Source of the DNA: a virus
DNA: 64,000 bases
Strand: one strand, 5' to 3'
Virus record (IMG/VR): IMGVR_UViG_3300030116_007024
Location: 34,141 to 98,140 of that record
Part shown: positions 26,553 to 34,411 of the stretch, piece after piece
How the letters are laid out: each line of letters starts with the position of its first letter
Position numbering within the stretch: the stretch's first letter is position 1
Translations under genes and position numbers: made by a program
The notes under the pieces: model-generated
The model's database searches: none
What the model was told of the DNA's origin: nothing
Seen by the model: the letters and a program-made list of their open reading frames with translations, nothing else

Positions 26553-27225
26553 GAAGATTTCATTAACCACAGGTTTTTATTTAGAAACCTCTGGTACTAC
26601 TGGCAAGCACAAAAAAATATTTCATACACCTGAACGTTTAAAAGCATCAAACAAAGCAGGTGTTGATTCTCAACAATTAACTAGCAAATCTAAAGTATTA
26701 ACTGTATGCTCATTAAAACATGCAGGTGGCACAACTGCACAATCATTACCTGCAATAAGTGTAGGTGCTGAAGTAGTAGTTAAAAAATTTAATGCATTTA
26801 CTTTTCATAACGATATTAAAGGATATACACATACACATTTAACTCCAGGTTTTTGTGAATTATTAATGCGAAATAAAAACTGGGATAAACTTGATTTAAC
26901 TGGTGTATGGGTTACATGTGGATCCGATTCAGTTTATCCATCTGTTATACAAGCATTTGTAAATAAAGGTGCTACGTTTATGTGTAATTGGGGTATGACA
27001 GAAGTTGGACCTTGTGCAATTAATAGAGTATTTGAGCCAAATAAAGAAGTAGGGTTATTAAATTATCCTTACTTAGGCAACAGATATTATTGTGATTATC
27101 GTATAGTTAATAATATATTGGAAGTAAAAGGCGATATCGTTTATGTTGACGATTGGTTTAGTACTGGCGATTTAGTAACACATGACAATGACGGACTCTG
27201 GTATCACGGTAGAAGTTCTAAGTAA
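26545..27225 (+). CDS. Compact AMP-binding (adenylate-forming) enzyme
   Basis: About 226 residues from the ATG at 26545 (overlapping the previous stop). ETSGTTGKHKKI at 14-25 is the P-loop A3 motif of acyl-CoA synthetases/NRPS A-domains, NWGMTEVGP the A5 motif and STGDLVTHDNDGLWYHGRSSK the A7-A8 hinge. Usual members are 500 residues or more; here the N-terminal ~150 residues before A3 and the C-terminal lid are missing. It may adenylate a carboxylate, possibly that delivered by the neighbouring GNATs' pathway, or be a remnant; the intact motifs argue for function. Confidence 0.75.
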   Translation: MFKKISLTTGFYLETSGTTGKHKKIFHTPERLKASNKAGVDSQQLTSKSKVLTVCSLKHAGGTTAQSLPAISVGAEVVVKKFNAFTFHNDIKGYTHTHLTPGFCELLMRNKNWDKLDLTGVWVTCGSDSVYPSVIQAFVNKGATFMCNWGMTEVGPCAINRVFEPNKEVGLLNYPYLGNRYYCDYRIVNNILEVKGDIVYVDDWFSTGDLVTHDNDGLWYHGRSSK

Positions 27226-27754
27226 ACATAGAAAAGACTTTGTTCAATTAAAAGAATTTTGTAAAGTTTGTGCTACAAAAGGATACAGAAATAATGTTGA
27301 TTTTGGAAAATTAAAACTTAACAAAATGGTACCTCCTTATGGACAATATTGGGTTGTTAAAAGAGATAATAAAATTATTTGTTTAAGTGGTTGCCATAAG
27401 TTTCCTGAAATAGACGATACTTCTTACAGAATTTTATTTAGAGCAGTAGGTTTAGAAACACGTACTGGATTAAGTAGATATCATTTTAATAGTTTACCAT
27501 TTTATTGGCATGTAAGACCACAAGTAGAATGGATTAAAAAACAAGGTGGAGAACGTTTCTTTATAACTACACAAACAGATGAAGGCAGTGATGTATCGGG
27601 TAAAATGTTTAGGATGGATAAAGTTATGCATTTACTTGAAAAACAAGGAATACTAAAATTAGAAACTATTCTAAAAATAGGATACACTAAAGAACATATT
27701 TGGGAATTAAATTATGACAAATATTTGTCTAAAAGGTTTAATAAATATGCTTAA
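27182..27754 (+). CDS. GNAT-like protein
   Basis: 190 residues; overlaps the AMP-binding gene by 44 bases. PYGQYWVVKRDNKIICLSGCHKFPE looks like GNAT strands 2-3, and FFITTQTDEGSDVSGKMFRMDKVMHLLEKQG resembles the later strand and helix. The acetyl-CoA motif is weak. Gene-neighbourhood with a true GNAT and an adenylate-forming enzyme suggests a role in acyl transfer. Confidence 0.55.
   Translation: MTMTDSGITVEVLSKHRKDFVQLKEFCKVCATKGYRNNVDFGKLKLNKMVPPYGQYWVVKRDNKIICLSGCHKFPEIDDTSYRILFRAVGLETRTGLSRYHFNSLPFYWHVRPQVEWIKKQGGERFFITTQTDEGSDVSGKMFRMDKVMHLLEKQGILKLETILKIGYTKEHIWELNYDKYLSKRFNKYA
27740..27747 (+). promoter_or_regulatory. Candidate T4-type late promoter (AATAAATA)
   Basis: AATAAATA lies 24 bases before the ATG at 27772, inside the end of the previous gene. 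Same octamer and spacing as upstream of 34380 and 41274 on the minus strand. Confidence 0.4.
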
Positions 27755-27771
27755 TAAATTGGAGTATTATA

Positions 27772-28071
27772 ATGGCAGTAACACAAACTGTTACATTAAC
27801 AAAAGATGGTGCTACGTTTGGTAGTGCTACCGAAGCCGCTAATCTTTTTATATCTGAATGTGATGCAGATTCACAACTCACTACCAACAAAACATATAAC
27901 GAAAACGCCATTGAATCAGGAGATATGATTGAATCTATTGCCTTGACATCCTCAAATGATGGATTTGTTGTCACCAGAACATGGACAGATGCAAAATATG
28001 CCGAAGCACAATCAACAAAATCTCCACTTACGTTGGGTAGTGGTTGGACAAAAACAAACGTTATATCTTAA
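27772..28071 (+). CDS. Small hypothetical protein, Thr/Ser-rich
   Basis: 99 residues with a strong ribosome-binding site (TTGGAGTATTATA before the ATG). Composition is Thr/Ser/Ala-rich (TQTVTLTKDGATFGSA; FVVTRTWTDAKYAEAQ) and beta-strand-like, as for small virion or expressed phage proteins. It has its own promoter candidate and ends one base before the convergent queC gene, with no visible terminator between. Confidence 0.7.
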   Translation: MAVTQTVTLTKDGATFGSATEAANLFISECDADSQLTTNKTYNENAIESGDMIESIALTSSNDGFVVTRTWTDAKYAEAQSTKSPLTLGSGWTKTNVIS

Positions 28072-28072
28072 T

Positions 28073-28678
28073 CTAGTAGTATCCAAACGCCCGGACCTTT
28101 TCATTACACCACCAACACTTCTTACATGGCCTTGGCGGATGCATAGTTTCACAACTTACTGTTAATTTCACTAATTCTTCTAAATTATGTTTTACACAAA
28201 GTTTAGCGATATCTTTTTTATTAATTTTTGAAAGAGGACTATAACTTTGTATGTTATTAAATATAATATTTTTAAATGGTTGTCCTGGATAATCACGATG
28301 TACATCACGTTCTTCCGTTAAAAATTCTGGATCAATAGGATTCAAAGAAAACCCGTTACTCCATGCATTTAAGTTAAACGTATTAGTAAGAAGTTTTACT
28401 TGTTTTTCTTTATTAGCCCTTGCCTCAGTTTTGTTTTTAACATGGGCTATTTCGTGGGCTATAATAGAACAATCAGTTTTTTCTTTAACCCAACCAACAA
28501 CATTTTTGGCATTTAATTCATTATCTTGGCCATCGTTTGCTCTTACTACGGTATATACAAGAAATTGACTTTTTAAATATTTTGCCATTAGATAAAACAG
28601 AATAGCACTATCAATACCACCACTAAGAAATATCCCATATCGAATATTATCAGGCATTATTTCTATATTAGTTTCCAC
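28073..28678 (-). CDS. queC: 7-cyano-7-deazaguanine (preQ0) synthase-like protein
   Basis: 201 residues. FLSGGIDSAILF at 17-28 is the PP-loop; YSPLSKINKKDIAKLC matches the conserved TPL...K-x-D/E-I region; the C-terminal Cys176, Cys185, Cys188 and Cys191 in PCKKCWWCNEKVRAFGYY match the QueC zinc site (C...C-x2-C-x2-C). QueC converts 7-carboxy-7-deazaguanine to preQ0 with ATP and ammonia. FolE, QueD, QueE and a DpdA-like protein are all in the window, supporting the call over a generic PP-loop ATPase. Confidence 0.75.
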   Translation of the reverse strand: METNIEIMPDNIRYGIFLSGGIDSAILFYLMAKYLKSQFLVYTVVRANDGQDNELNAKNVVGWVKEKTDCSIIAHEIAHVKNKTEARANKEKQVKLLTNTFNLNAWSNGFSLNPIDPEFLTEERDVHRDYPGQPFKNIIFNNIQSYSPLSKINKKDIAKLCVKHNLEELVKLTVSCETMHPPRPCKKCWWCNEKVRAFGYY

Positions 28679-29760
28679 AACGATTCTCTACTATTATGCA
28701 TTGTTTTGTTGATTGCCTCTTTTACTGTTATACCATTATACTCAGTAATACAATGATCATTACCATATGCAACCATATTTGAATTATAACTGTTTAATGT
28801 TTCTAAAAATGTTTTTACTGATTGAAAACTCTGTTCAGATGTTTTTAAAATGCTTCCTGGTAATCTTTTGAGAGCACCGTTCCACCAAAACGTAGATACT
28901 TTTTTATTTGGATTGTGTTTATTTAAAATGTTTATTAATGACTTATTATCATTAAGGTTACAAAAATGATAATAATGATTGCATTGTTTATACTTTTTCC
29001 AATGCTCTAGCCAGTTGGTATCAAATGTTTGTTCCATATGTTCTAAACATTGACTTGAGATAGACTTAGAAAACATGTTTAATAAAGGAAATTTTTTATG
29101 TAAATGCTCAACCCATAAATTAAAATCTTGTCCATCCCAATGTTCTATAGTATATCTTCTAATACGTAGGCTAGGTTTACTAATATCAATGTGATGTATA
29201 TTTGCATCGTCCTTAAATCCATTATTGTAAAGAACATAATTAATATAAAATCCACTACTTACAGTCATTGCCCATTCTATTTCTTTGTTAAATGATTTAG
29301 GAGTTGGTATTTCGTTATGCATAATGTAACATGTATTGCTATTTTTTAATAATAAATCAATAGCACTTTCGTGGGTTGCTGAGAATGTATCTTCAGATGA
29401 CGAATCAATAAACGGCAAGGGCCAGTTTAATGTTAATTCTTCTCTACCTTTTCCTCCGGGTTTTATTATAGTAACAGTTGGAGTATCTTTAAAGTTAATA
29501 TACTCTGCATTACTTTTTTTGATAGGTTCATGCATCTGTTCTTCATAAAAAGTGTATGGTATAATAGTTCCACTATCAACAATTATTACATATTCATATC
29601 TATAGATATTAACTAAATTCGCATCATTTGTTATTATGAATTCAAAGTCAGGTTTATTAATTCGATTGCCCATGCAATAGTCAAAATTTAACTGAGTATA
29701 ATTTAAAGCGATGTTAGAAATCCAATCACTTTTTTTAGTAATAATTACAAATGCTCTCAT
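28663..29760 (-). CDS. Two-domain protein of the YDYN family
   Basis: 365 residues. SSGFYINYVLYNNGF, then IHHIDISKPSLRIRRYTIEHWDGQDFNLWVEHL, aligns element by element with AAGFKFINLID and YDYNIQTLNLKKHIIKNWDGKSDLKEFL in the product at 7970. The N-terminus (MRAFVIITKKSDWISN, FEFIITNDANL, YVIIVDSGTIIPY) resembles a small GT-A glycosyltransferase start, with VDSG in the place of DxD. Function unknown. It overlaps queC by 16 bases. Confidence 0.65.
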   Translation of the reverse strand: MRAFVIITKKSDWISNIALNYTQLNFDYCMGNRINKPDFEFIITNDANLVNIYRYEYVIIVDSGTIIPYTFYEEQMHEPIKKSNAEYINFKDTPTVTIIKPGGKGREELTLNWPLPFIDSSSEDTFSATHESAIDLLLKNSNTCYIMHNEIPTPKSFNKEIEWAMTVSSGFYINYVLYNNGFKDDANIHHIDISKPSLRIRRYTIEHWDGQDFNLWVEHLHKKFPLLNMFSKSISSQCLEHMEQTFDTNWLEHWKKYKQCNHYYHFCNLNDNKSLINILNKHNPNKKVSTFWWNGALKRLPGSILKTSEQSFQSVKTFLETLNSYNSNMVAYGNDHCITEYNGITVKEAINKTMHNSRESLWKLI

Positions 29761-30456
29761 TTAAAAATTATGATATCCTAATAATACATCATATTTTATA
29801 TTTGCATAAGGGTCAGGGTTAGTCTCAAACCATCCTTCAATTTGTCTTATATTTCTTACTATGGCTCCAGTAAATGGTATTCCCCAATGATTAACATAAT
29901 GACTTTTACAGGCAACGTGCATATCTAAATCATTATCAAACATCCATTTAGACCCTAAATTTGCTTCTTCATAGATTAGTTTTTTTGCAGTTTCTTCATC
30001 TTTATAATATTCATTATAATTAGGATGAGTTATATCAAATCCTCCTGCTGAAATCCAACCATTCCATGATATTTCTGGTTTCCTCCAGACAACTACTATT
30101 TTACTTTCCGGAAAAGTATCACGTATCCAATCTAAGTGATATACAAATTGATGGCATCTAACGATTTTAAATTTATCATTTTCATCAAACACCTTACTTA
30201 TTTCTTCTTTTATTTCGTCTTTAGTTAGTGTATTAATTTTATGAAAATTATGTCCAAATTCAAATCCTGGGCCGAAATAGGATCCGACGTGACGAATACC
30301 GGGCCACCTTTCATCATCAACAATATAACATCTATGTTCTGCTTGATCACTTGAATCTATATCTAATTTTTTGGTTTTTGATAAACACCAAGCGGTTGCT
30401 GACCATTTAGATCCTGGCGCCCCTGTCCAAAAAATTAGTTTATTATCTTTTATCAT
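29761..30456 (-). CDS. Sulfotransferase-like P-loop protein
   Basis: 231 residues. LIFWTGAPGSKWSATAWCLS is the P-loop-like start; SSDQAEHR, FGPGFEFGHNF, VRCHQFVYHLDWI and VVVWRKPEISWNGWISAGGFDITHP follow. All of these recur in the same order in the product at 20964, so the two are paralogues. One base downstream begins the YDYN-family gene. Sulfotransfer is a family-level inference. Confidence 0.65.
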   Translation of the reverse strand: MIKDNKLIFWTGAPGSKWSATAWCLSKTKKLDIDSSDQAEHRCYIVDDERWPGIRHVGSYFGPGFEFGHNFHKINTLTKDEIKEEISKVFDENDKFKIVRCHQFVYHLDWIRDTFPESKIVVVWRKPEISWNGWISAGGFDITHPNYNEYYKDEETAKKLIYEEANLGSKWMFDNDLDMHVACKSHYVNHWGIPFTGAIVRNIRQIEGWFETNPDPYANIKYDVLLGYHNF

Positions 30457-30485
30457 CTTTTAATCCTGTCTTTTGCCAACCATCC

Positions 30486-30971
30486 TCACCCGAGCACATT
30501 GCTCTCGCACAATATTCGTGATATTTCTCTATATGGGTATTTAAAACTTATTTGAAGAAAATATCTCCACTCATCTTGCCAATCCACCGAATGTGTAATT
30601 TCGTTATTTTGAAGATATGTATTTCCATCATGATATAATTTTGTTACAACGTATTCATCTAAGTAAAAGTTAGTCGGTACATTACTATCATTTAATGGAA
30701 ATGTTAAACTACATTTTCTATTTTCATCTGTATGTATTATTGTTCCTTTGTTTTTTAAGAATATAATACGTTTAGAATGTTTTAATATATTTCTAAATTT
30801 TTCATTTACCCAGTTAGGTAAATTAGGATCTTTAGCAATATAGTTACCATCATGATTTCCATTTTTATCAAGAAATTCTGCATAATCTACTGAGTGTGAA
30901 AGTTGACACAGTTCGTTTCGTTCTTGTTCTGTTAAATTTAAATGTGGTAATTTAACAAATATATCATCCAT
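30486..30971 (-). CDS. 2OG oxygenase-like protein
   Basis: 161 residues. GTIIHTDENRKCSLTFPLN carries an HxD pair (HTD) and a following strand, and NNEITHSVDWQDEWRYFLQISF carries the distal His and Arg. This resembles compact Asp/Asn-hydroxylase-type proteins. Upstream overlap of 8 bases with the P-loop protein gene. Substrate unknown. Confidence 0.65.
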   Translation of the reverse strand: MDDIFVKLPHLNLTEQERNELCQLSHSVDYAEFLDKNGNHDGNYIAKDPNLPNWVNEKFRNILKHSKRIIFLKNKGTIIHTDENRKCSLTFPLNDSNVPTNFYLDEYVVTKLYHDGNTYLQNNEITHSVDWQDEWRYFLQISFKYPYREISRILCESNVLG

Positions 30972-31617
30972 TTTCTCTTATCTCCACTAGATGCTTTATA
31001 GTGTTATATACATGTTTTTTATATTGTTCGTCTGTGCCATTAAACAAATCTCGTATAGTTGCATCTTTGTTATCTTCTAATTTTTTAGCATACGGAGTAA
31101 GATAATTAGGACGAAAATCTGCTAGTTTTAAGTATGCTGGAAACTTTGCTACTGTATTTAAATAATGATTAACTGTTATGTTTATATCCTCTGGTATAAT
31201 TTCTTCTATCCTTGCATTAGGAAATTTTGCTCGTATTTTTGATTTTGTTACATGTACAGGATACATTATATATTTGCCACTTTCCATTATTTCTAGCCCA
31301 CCACGTTCTATAAATAGTTTCTCAAATAGCGGATAATATTCTTCTATATCATTATAGTAAGGTTCGATAACATTAAATAATGGCGGTAGCATTTTGCCAT
31401 TAACTATTCTATCAAAATGATTTGGAGCAAATTTACGACGTGATATTGAATGTTCATTAACTTCAGTGTCCGTTGGCGTTAATCCGTTTTCTTTGCAAGA
31501 ATACCAGTATACATTATCTAAAGTTGCAAGTGTTCTACAATATGCATGTCCACCTGCTCCCTGTTCAAATGCTACAAATAAAAATTTATCGTGTTCTAGT
31601 AAAGATTTCTTCTGCAT
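30964..31617 (-). CDS. Hypothetical P-loop-like protein
   Basis: 217 residues. FLFVAFEQGAGGHAYCRTLATL near the N-terminus resembles the Gly-rich start of sulfotransferase-like proteins and the IFVQAPVGMGGDFLSTLI segment of 59788-60816. The middle (GKYIMYPVHVTKSKIRAKFPNARI) has the strand-helix-strand pattern of that fold. No confident function. Confidence 0.6.
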   Translation of the reverse strand: MQKKSLLEHDKFLFVAFEQGAGGHAYCRTLATLDNVYWYSCKENGLTPTDTEVNEHSISRRKFAPNHFDRIVNGKMLPPLFNVIEPYYNDIEEYYPLFEKLFIERGGLEIMESGKYIMYPVHVTKSKIRAKFPNARIEEIIPEDINITVNHYLNTVAKFPAYLKLADFRPNYLTPYAKKLEDNKDATIRDLFNGTDEQYKKHVYNTIKHLVEIRENG

Positions 31618-31623
31618 CTGCTT

Positions 31624-32367
31624 TCATAATTTAACCAATCTTATAATCCATGATGCAGGATCCCATTCCCACCATTTTTTACCTATGAGCCAATTACTAG
31701 GATCAGCATGATGATTGTTATGCCAACCTTCGCCAAATGCTAAAATATTTGTAATAGGATTATTATGGCTGTTATCTCTAGTTTTATAATTACGATAACC
31801 CCAAGAATGCCCTACGGCATTAACCCAACCCATTCCATGAAATGCCATTACACCTGGTATACAATAACCGAAAATAACGCCTAACGGTCCAAAAAACATT
31901 AGCAGTATTATCGCATATAATAATATAACTGTATACCACATTTTATGGCAAAACATTACATGTGGTTTTCTTAATAAGTCTTTAATATATTTACGTTCTA
32001 TTTTAACATCGCCCCAGTTATGTACATATGCATTTAAAAATCCTATTTGTATAGGACCATGGGGATCATTTGTCCTGTCTACATTTAAATGATGCATTCT
32101 ATGTACACCTACCCAACCTAATGGACTACCGGCGGTAGATAAACAACTAACATAGGTTGCTAGTTGTTCAAACCATAATGGACATTTAAATGAATTATGA
32201 GATAATAAACGATGGAGACCTGTGCTAACACCTATTGATGCTATAAGTCCCCAAACTAGGTAAGAAATCAGCCAGTAAGATAACTGGCCGTATAATAATG
32301 CGGGTAATATCGCGATATGATTAATAACATGTAATATTTTTAATTTGTTGTTGTCACTGATTCCCAC
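31624..32367 (-). CDS. Fatty acid / acyl-CoA desaturase
   Basis: 247 residues with about four membrane segments. The three histidine boxes of membrane desaturases are present: HRLLSH (52-57), HRMHH (89-93) and HNNHH (216-220), plus NAVGHSWGYR (near 183). These bind the di-iron centre that inserts a cis double bond in acyl chains, usually delta-9. At 247 residues it is shorter than most bacterial members (300 or more). It would act in the host inner membrane to change lipid fluidity. It overlaps thyX by 28 bases. Confidence 0.9.
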   Translation of the reverse strand: MGISDNNKLKILHVINHIAILPALLYGQLSYWLISYLVWGLIASIGVSTGLHRLLSHNSFKCPLWFEQLATYVSCLSTAGSPLGWVGVHRMHHLNVDRTNDPHGPIQIGFLNAYVHNWGDVKIERKYIKDLLRKPHVMFCHKMWYTVILLYAIILLMFFGPLGVIFGYCIPGVMAFHGMGWVNAVGHSWGYRNYKTRDNSHNNPITNILAFGEGWHNNHHADPSNWLIGKKWWEWDPASWIIRLVKL

Positions 32368-33227
32368 TTATTTTTAAACTCCGTGAGCTCTCGTTTTGAG
32401 AGTCCGAATTCTTTACACAATAATTTTTCTGCTTGCTCAACACTTTCAGGAGACATATCAGGTTGTTCATACCAATCAGTTACATAGTCATCCCAATTCT
32501 CCATATAGTCTCCGAAGATTACTTTAGCAAGTTTAGCCTCCATACTAGACAGTTTAATTGAATCTTGTTGATAATCTTCATATGCTTCGCATATAATAGG
32601 AAATTTAGGTTTAACTAATTTATACATTGCATTAGCATATTCTTGTATTTCCCATTGTGCATGACTATCAGCTCTAAGGCGCACCATATGTAAAAAGTTC
32701 TTCATGTTACATTTCCAATATGCTTCTGTATAATTAGAAACTGGAAGAACTGCCCTTGCTAATTCTCTTGCTACATCATGTTCTATAAGTTCTTCATATT
32801 TTTTATATGCTTGTTGCGAAGATGTTTTAAAATCCCAATGTAGTTTACCTTGTATATTTTCTAACGGCCCGCCTCGTCCTTGATTATTTGTTTTACTCTG
32901 CGATTCAAATGTTTTTGGAACATAAAACTCATCACTCATTATAGAGTATCTGCCACTATATTCATTAACGCTGGCAGTACGATGACGTATAAGTTGTCGC
33001 ATAACGAATATGGGCAATTTAATGTGGAATTTAACTTCACACATTTCAAAAGGAGTGGTGTGTTCATGACGCATTAAATATCGTATAAGGTTTCTATCTG
33101 TATTTACAGTTTTAGTACCATCTCCGTAACTAACACGGGCCGCCTGTACAACAGAATCATCTGTTCCCATAACATCTATAAGGCGGACAAAACCATGGTC
33201 TAAAACATTAATCCGTTGTTCGCTCAT
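32340..33227 (-). CDS. thyX: Flavin-dependent thymidylate synthase ThyX
   Basis: 295 residues. RHRTASVNEYSGRYS at 81-95 matches the ThyX signature RHRxxSxNxxSxRYS that binds FAD and dUMP. The N-terminal QAARVSYGDGTKT and later HMVRLRADSHAQWEIQEYA are also typical. The enzyme makes dTMP from dUMP using methylene-tetrahydrofolate and NADPH, supporting phage DNA synthesis. Slightly longer than average because of the C-terminal ~50 residues. Overlaps its neighbours at both ends. Confidence 0.95.
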   Translation of the reverse strand: MSEQRINVLDHGFVRLIDVMGTDDSVVQAARVSYGDGTKTVNTDRNLIRYLMRHEHTTPFEMCEVKFHIKLPIFVMRQLIRHRTASVNEYSGRYSIMSDEFYVPKTFESQSKTNNQGRGGPLENIQGKLHWDFKTSSQQAYKKYEELIEHDVARELARAVLPVSNYTEAYWKCNMKNFLHMVRLRADSHAQWEIQEYANAMYKLVKPKFPIICEAYEDYQQDSIKLSSMEAKLAKVIFGDYMENWDDYVTDWYEQPDMSPESVEQAEKLLCKEFGLSKRELTEFKNKWESVTTTN

Positions 33228-33507
33228 CTTGCCAAATTTGTGTTTTTGTTGAATGTAAATCTTCTTTAAACTTTTTAATATCCAAAATAACCTCTACCTC
33301 TTTGGTATTGTTTTGGAATTGCTTTACTTCCTCACGTTCAAAAAAGTCAAGGGTATCTTTGCAGTTAAAGTCTTTAGGGTATATAACCCGTTTGCTACCA
33401 TCATTTAACGATATTTTAACCACACGGATATATTCTAAAGGAGGTAACACTTGATTTGCTTTATCGATAATTATTCTATCAATATCGCGATGTCTTTTAG
33501 TTATCAC
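33208..33507 (-). CDS. Hypothetical protein
   Basis: 99 residues, charged, with alternating strand/helix pattern (YIRVVKISLNDGSKRVIYP; VEVILDIKKFKEDL). No family recognised. It overlaps thyX by 20 bases and sits downstream of the KRGRKKG-ending gene, in a run of small phage genes. Confidence 0.65.
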   Translation of the reverse strand: MITKRHRDIDRIIIDKANQVLPPLEYIRVVKISLNDGSKRVIYPKDFNCKDTLDFFEREEVKQFQNNTKEVEVILDIKKFKEDLHSTKTQIWQDERTTD

Positions 33508-33513
33508 TCCGCA

Positions 33514-34125
33514 TTAGCCTTTTTTTCTGCCTCTTTTTGGCTTTAAAGAAGGATCCATCTCGTATGCTTGTTTCTTAAGATTTTCAACTTCCTTCATCAT
33601 TGCTTCGGCTTGTTGTAGGAAGTTTTTTGCAAGATCCTCATTTTGCAATACCTGACCGACTTGTTCTGGTTGCCCAGTAACTGGCGGAACATTTGGAGTA
33701 ATGTTTTCAACTACCTCTTGGGCTGGTTCCTTTTTAGGAGCCTTATCATCGGAAGTATATACACTAAATCCAAGTCCTCTAAGTTGTTCATTAAGATCCT
33801 TTAACTTAATTGTTTGTTCCGGTGCTGGTAACATAATAACATTGTCTGTTGGTTGTTTTACTAACCAACCTTTATTATGTAATGCAGTAAGCATATTAGA
33901 ACCATCAATAAACGAATTACGTTCGAGGTACTTATAAAATTCTACTGTTTCCTGTGCCGTAGTATTTTCGACTGCTGTCATAACTCCATCGTGAAAACGA
34001 TCTGGTAAAGCATCAGTATCAATTATTAAACAATTATCTGGATCATCAGGTAATTCTCTAAATGCAACGACACAACGTCGGTCCGTATTTGCAATACGGC
34101 CAACATGTTTTAAAAATTTAGCCAT
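33514..34125 (-). CDS. Hypothetical protein with basic C-terminus
   Basis: 203 residues. The N-terminal half contains RRCVVAFRELPDDPDNCLIIDTDALPDRFHD, the middle is a Pro/Glu-rich linker, and the C-terminus is a coiled-coil-like helix ending in KPKRGRKKG. I associate this design with a conserved T4-like cyanophage protein of unknown role; the basic tail may bind nucleic acid. Twelve bases separate it from the gene upstream. Confidence 0.7.
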   Translation of the reverse strand: MAKFLKHVGRIANTDRRCVVAFRELPDDPDNCLIIDTDALPDRFHDGVMTAVENTTAQETVEFYKYLERNSFIDGSNMLTALHNKGWLVKQPTDNVIMLPAPEQTIKLKDLNEQLRGLGFSVYTSDDKAPKKEPAQEVVENITPNVPPVTGQPEQVGQVLQNEDLAKNFLQQAEAMMKEVENLKKQAYEMDPSLKPKRGRKKG

Positions 34126-34137
34126 GTAAGCCTCTTT

Positions 34138-34380
34138 TTAACTAGGGTTATCTTCAGGTGCAACTTGTTCTTGTGGTTGCGCCTCTTGAGGTGTTTCGGA
34201 TGCTCCTTCTTGAGCTTCTTGGGCTTGTTGATTTGCTTCAATCTCACCTAAGAATGCAGTAACTTTTTCATACACCTCACCAACTGCTTTTAACTCTCCT
34301 GCTTGAAATGCACCTCTGGTGCTTGCAATTTCTATAACTTGTTTTATTAAGTTAATATCGTCTACGTGTAAACCTGCCAT
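34138..34380 (-). CDS. Small hypothetical phage protein, Gln/Glu-rich tail
   Basis: 80 residues: an ordered helical N-terminus (LIKQVIEIASTRGAFQAGE, then VYEKVTAFLGEIE) and a low-complexity Gln/Glu/Ala/Pro tail. Very similar small proteins occur, from memory, in T4-like cyanophages; function unknown. AAGGAATT lies before the ATG and a late-promoter octamer 23 bases upstream. Confidence 0.75.
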   Translation of the reverse strand: MAGLHVDDINLIKQVIEIASTRGAFQAGELKAVGEVYEKVTAFLGEIEANQQAQEAQEGASETPQEAQPQEQVAPEDNPS

Positions 34381-34403
34381 AATTCCTTTTTATTTCTTTT
34401 TTC

Positions 34404-34411
34404 TATTTATT
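34404..34411 (-). promoter_or_regulatory. Candidate T4-type late promoter (AATAAATA)
   Basis: Minus-strand AATAAATA 23 bases before the ATG at 34380, over the stop codon region of the VWA gene. A transcript would have a leader of about 17 bases containing AAGGAATT. Confidence 0.4.
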
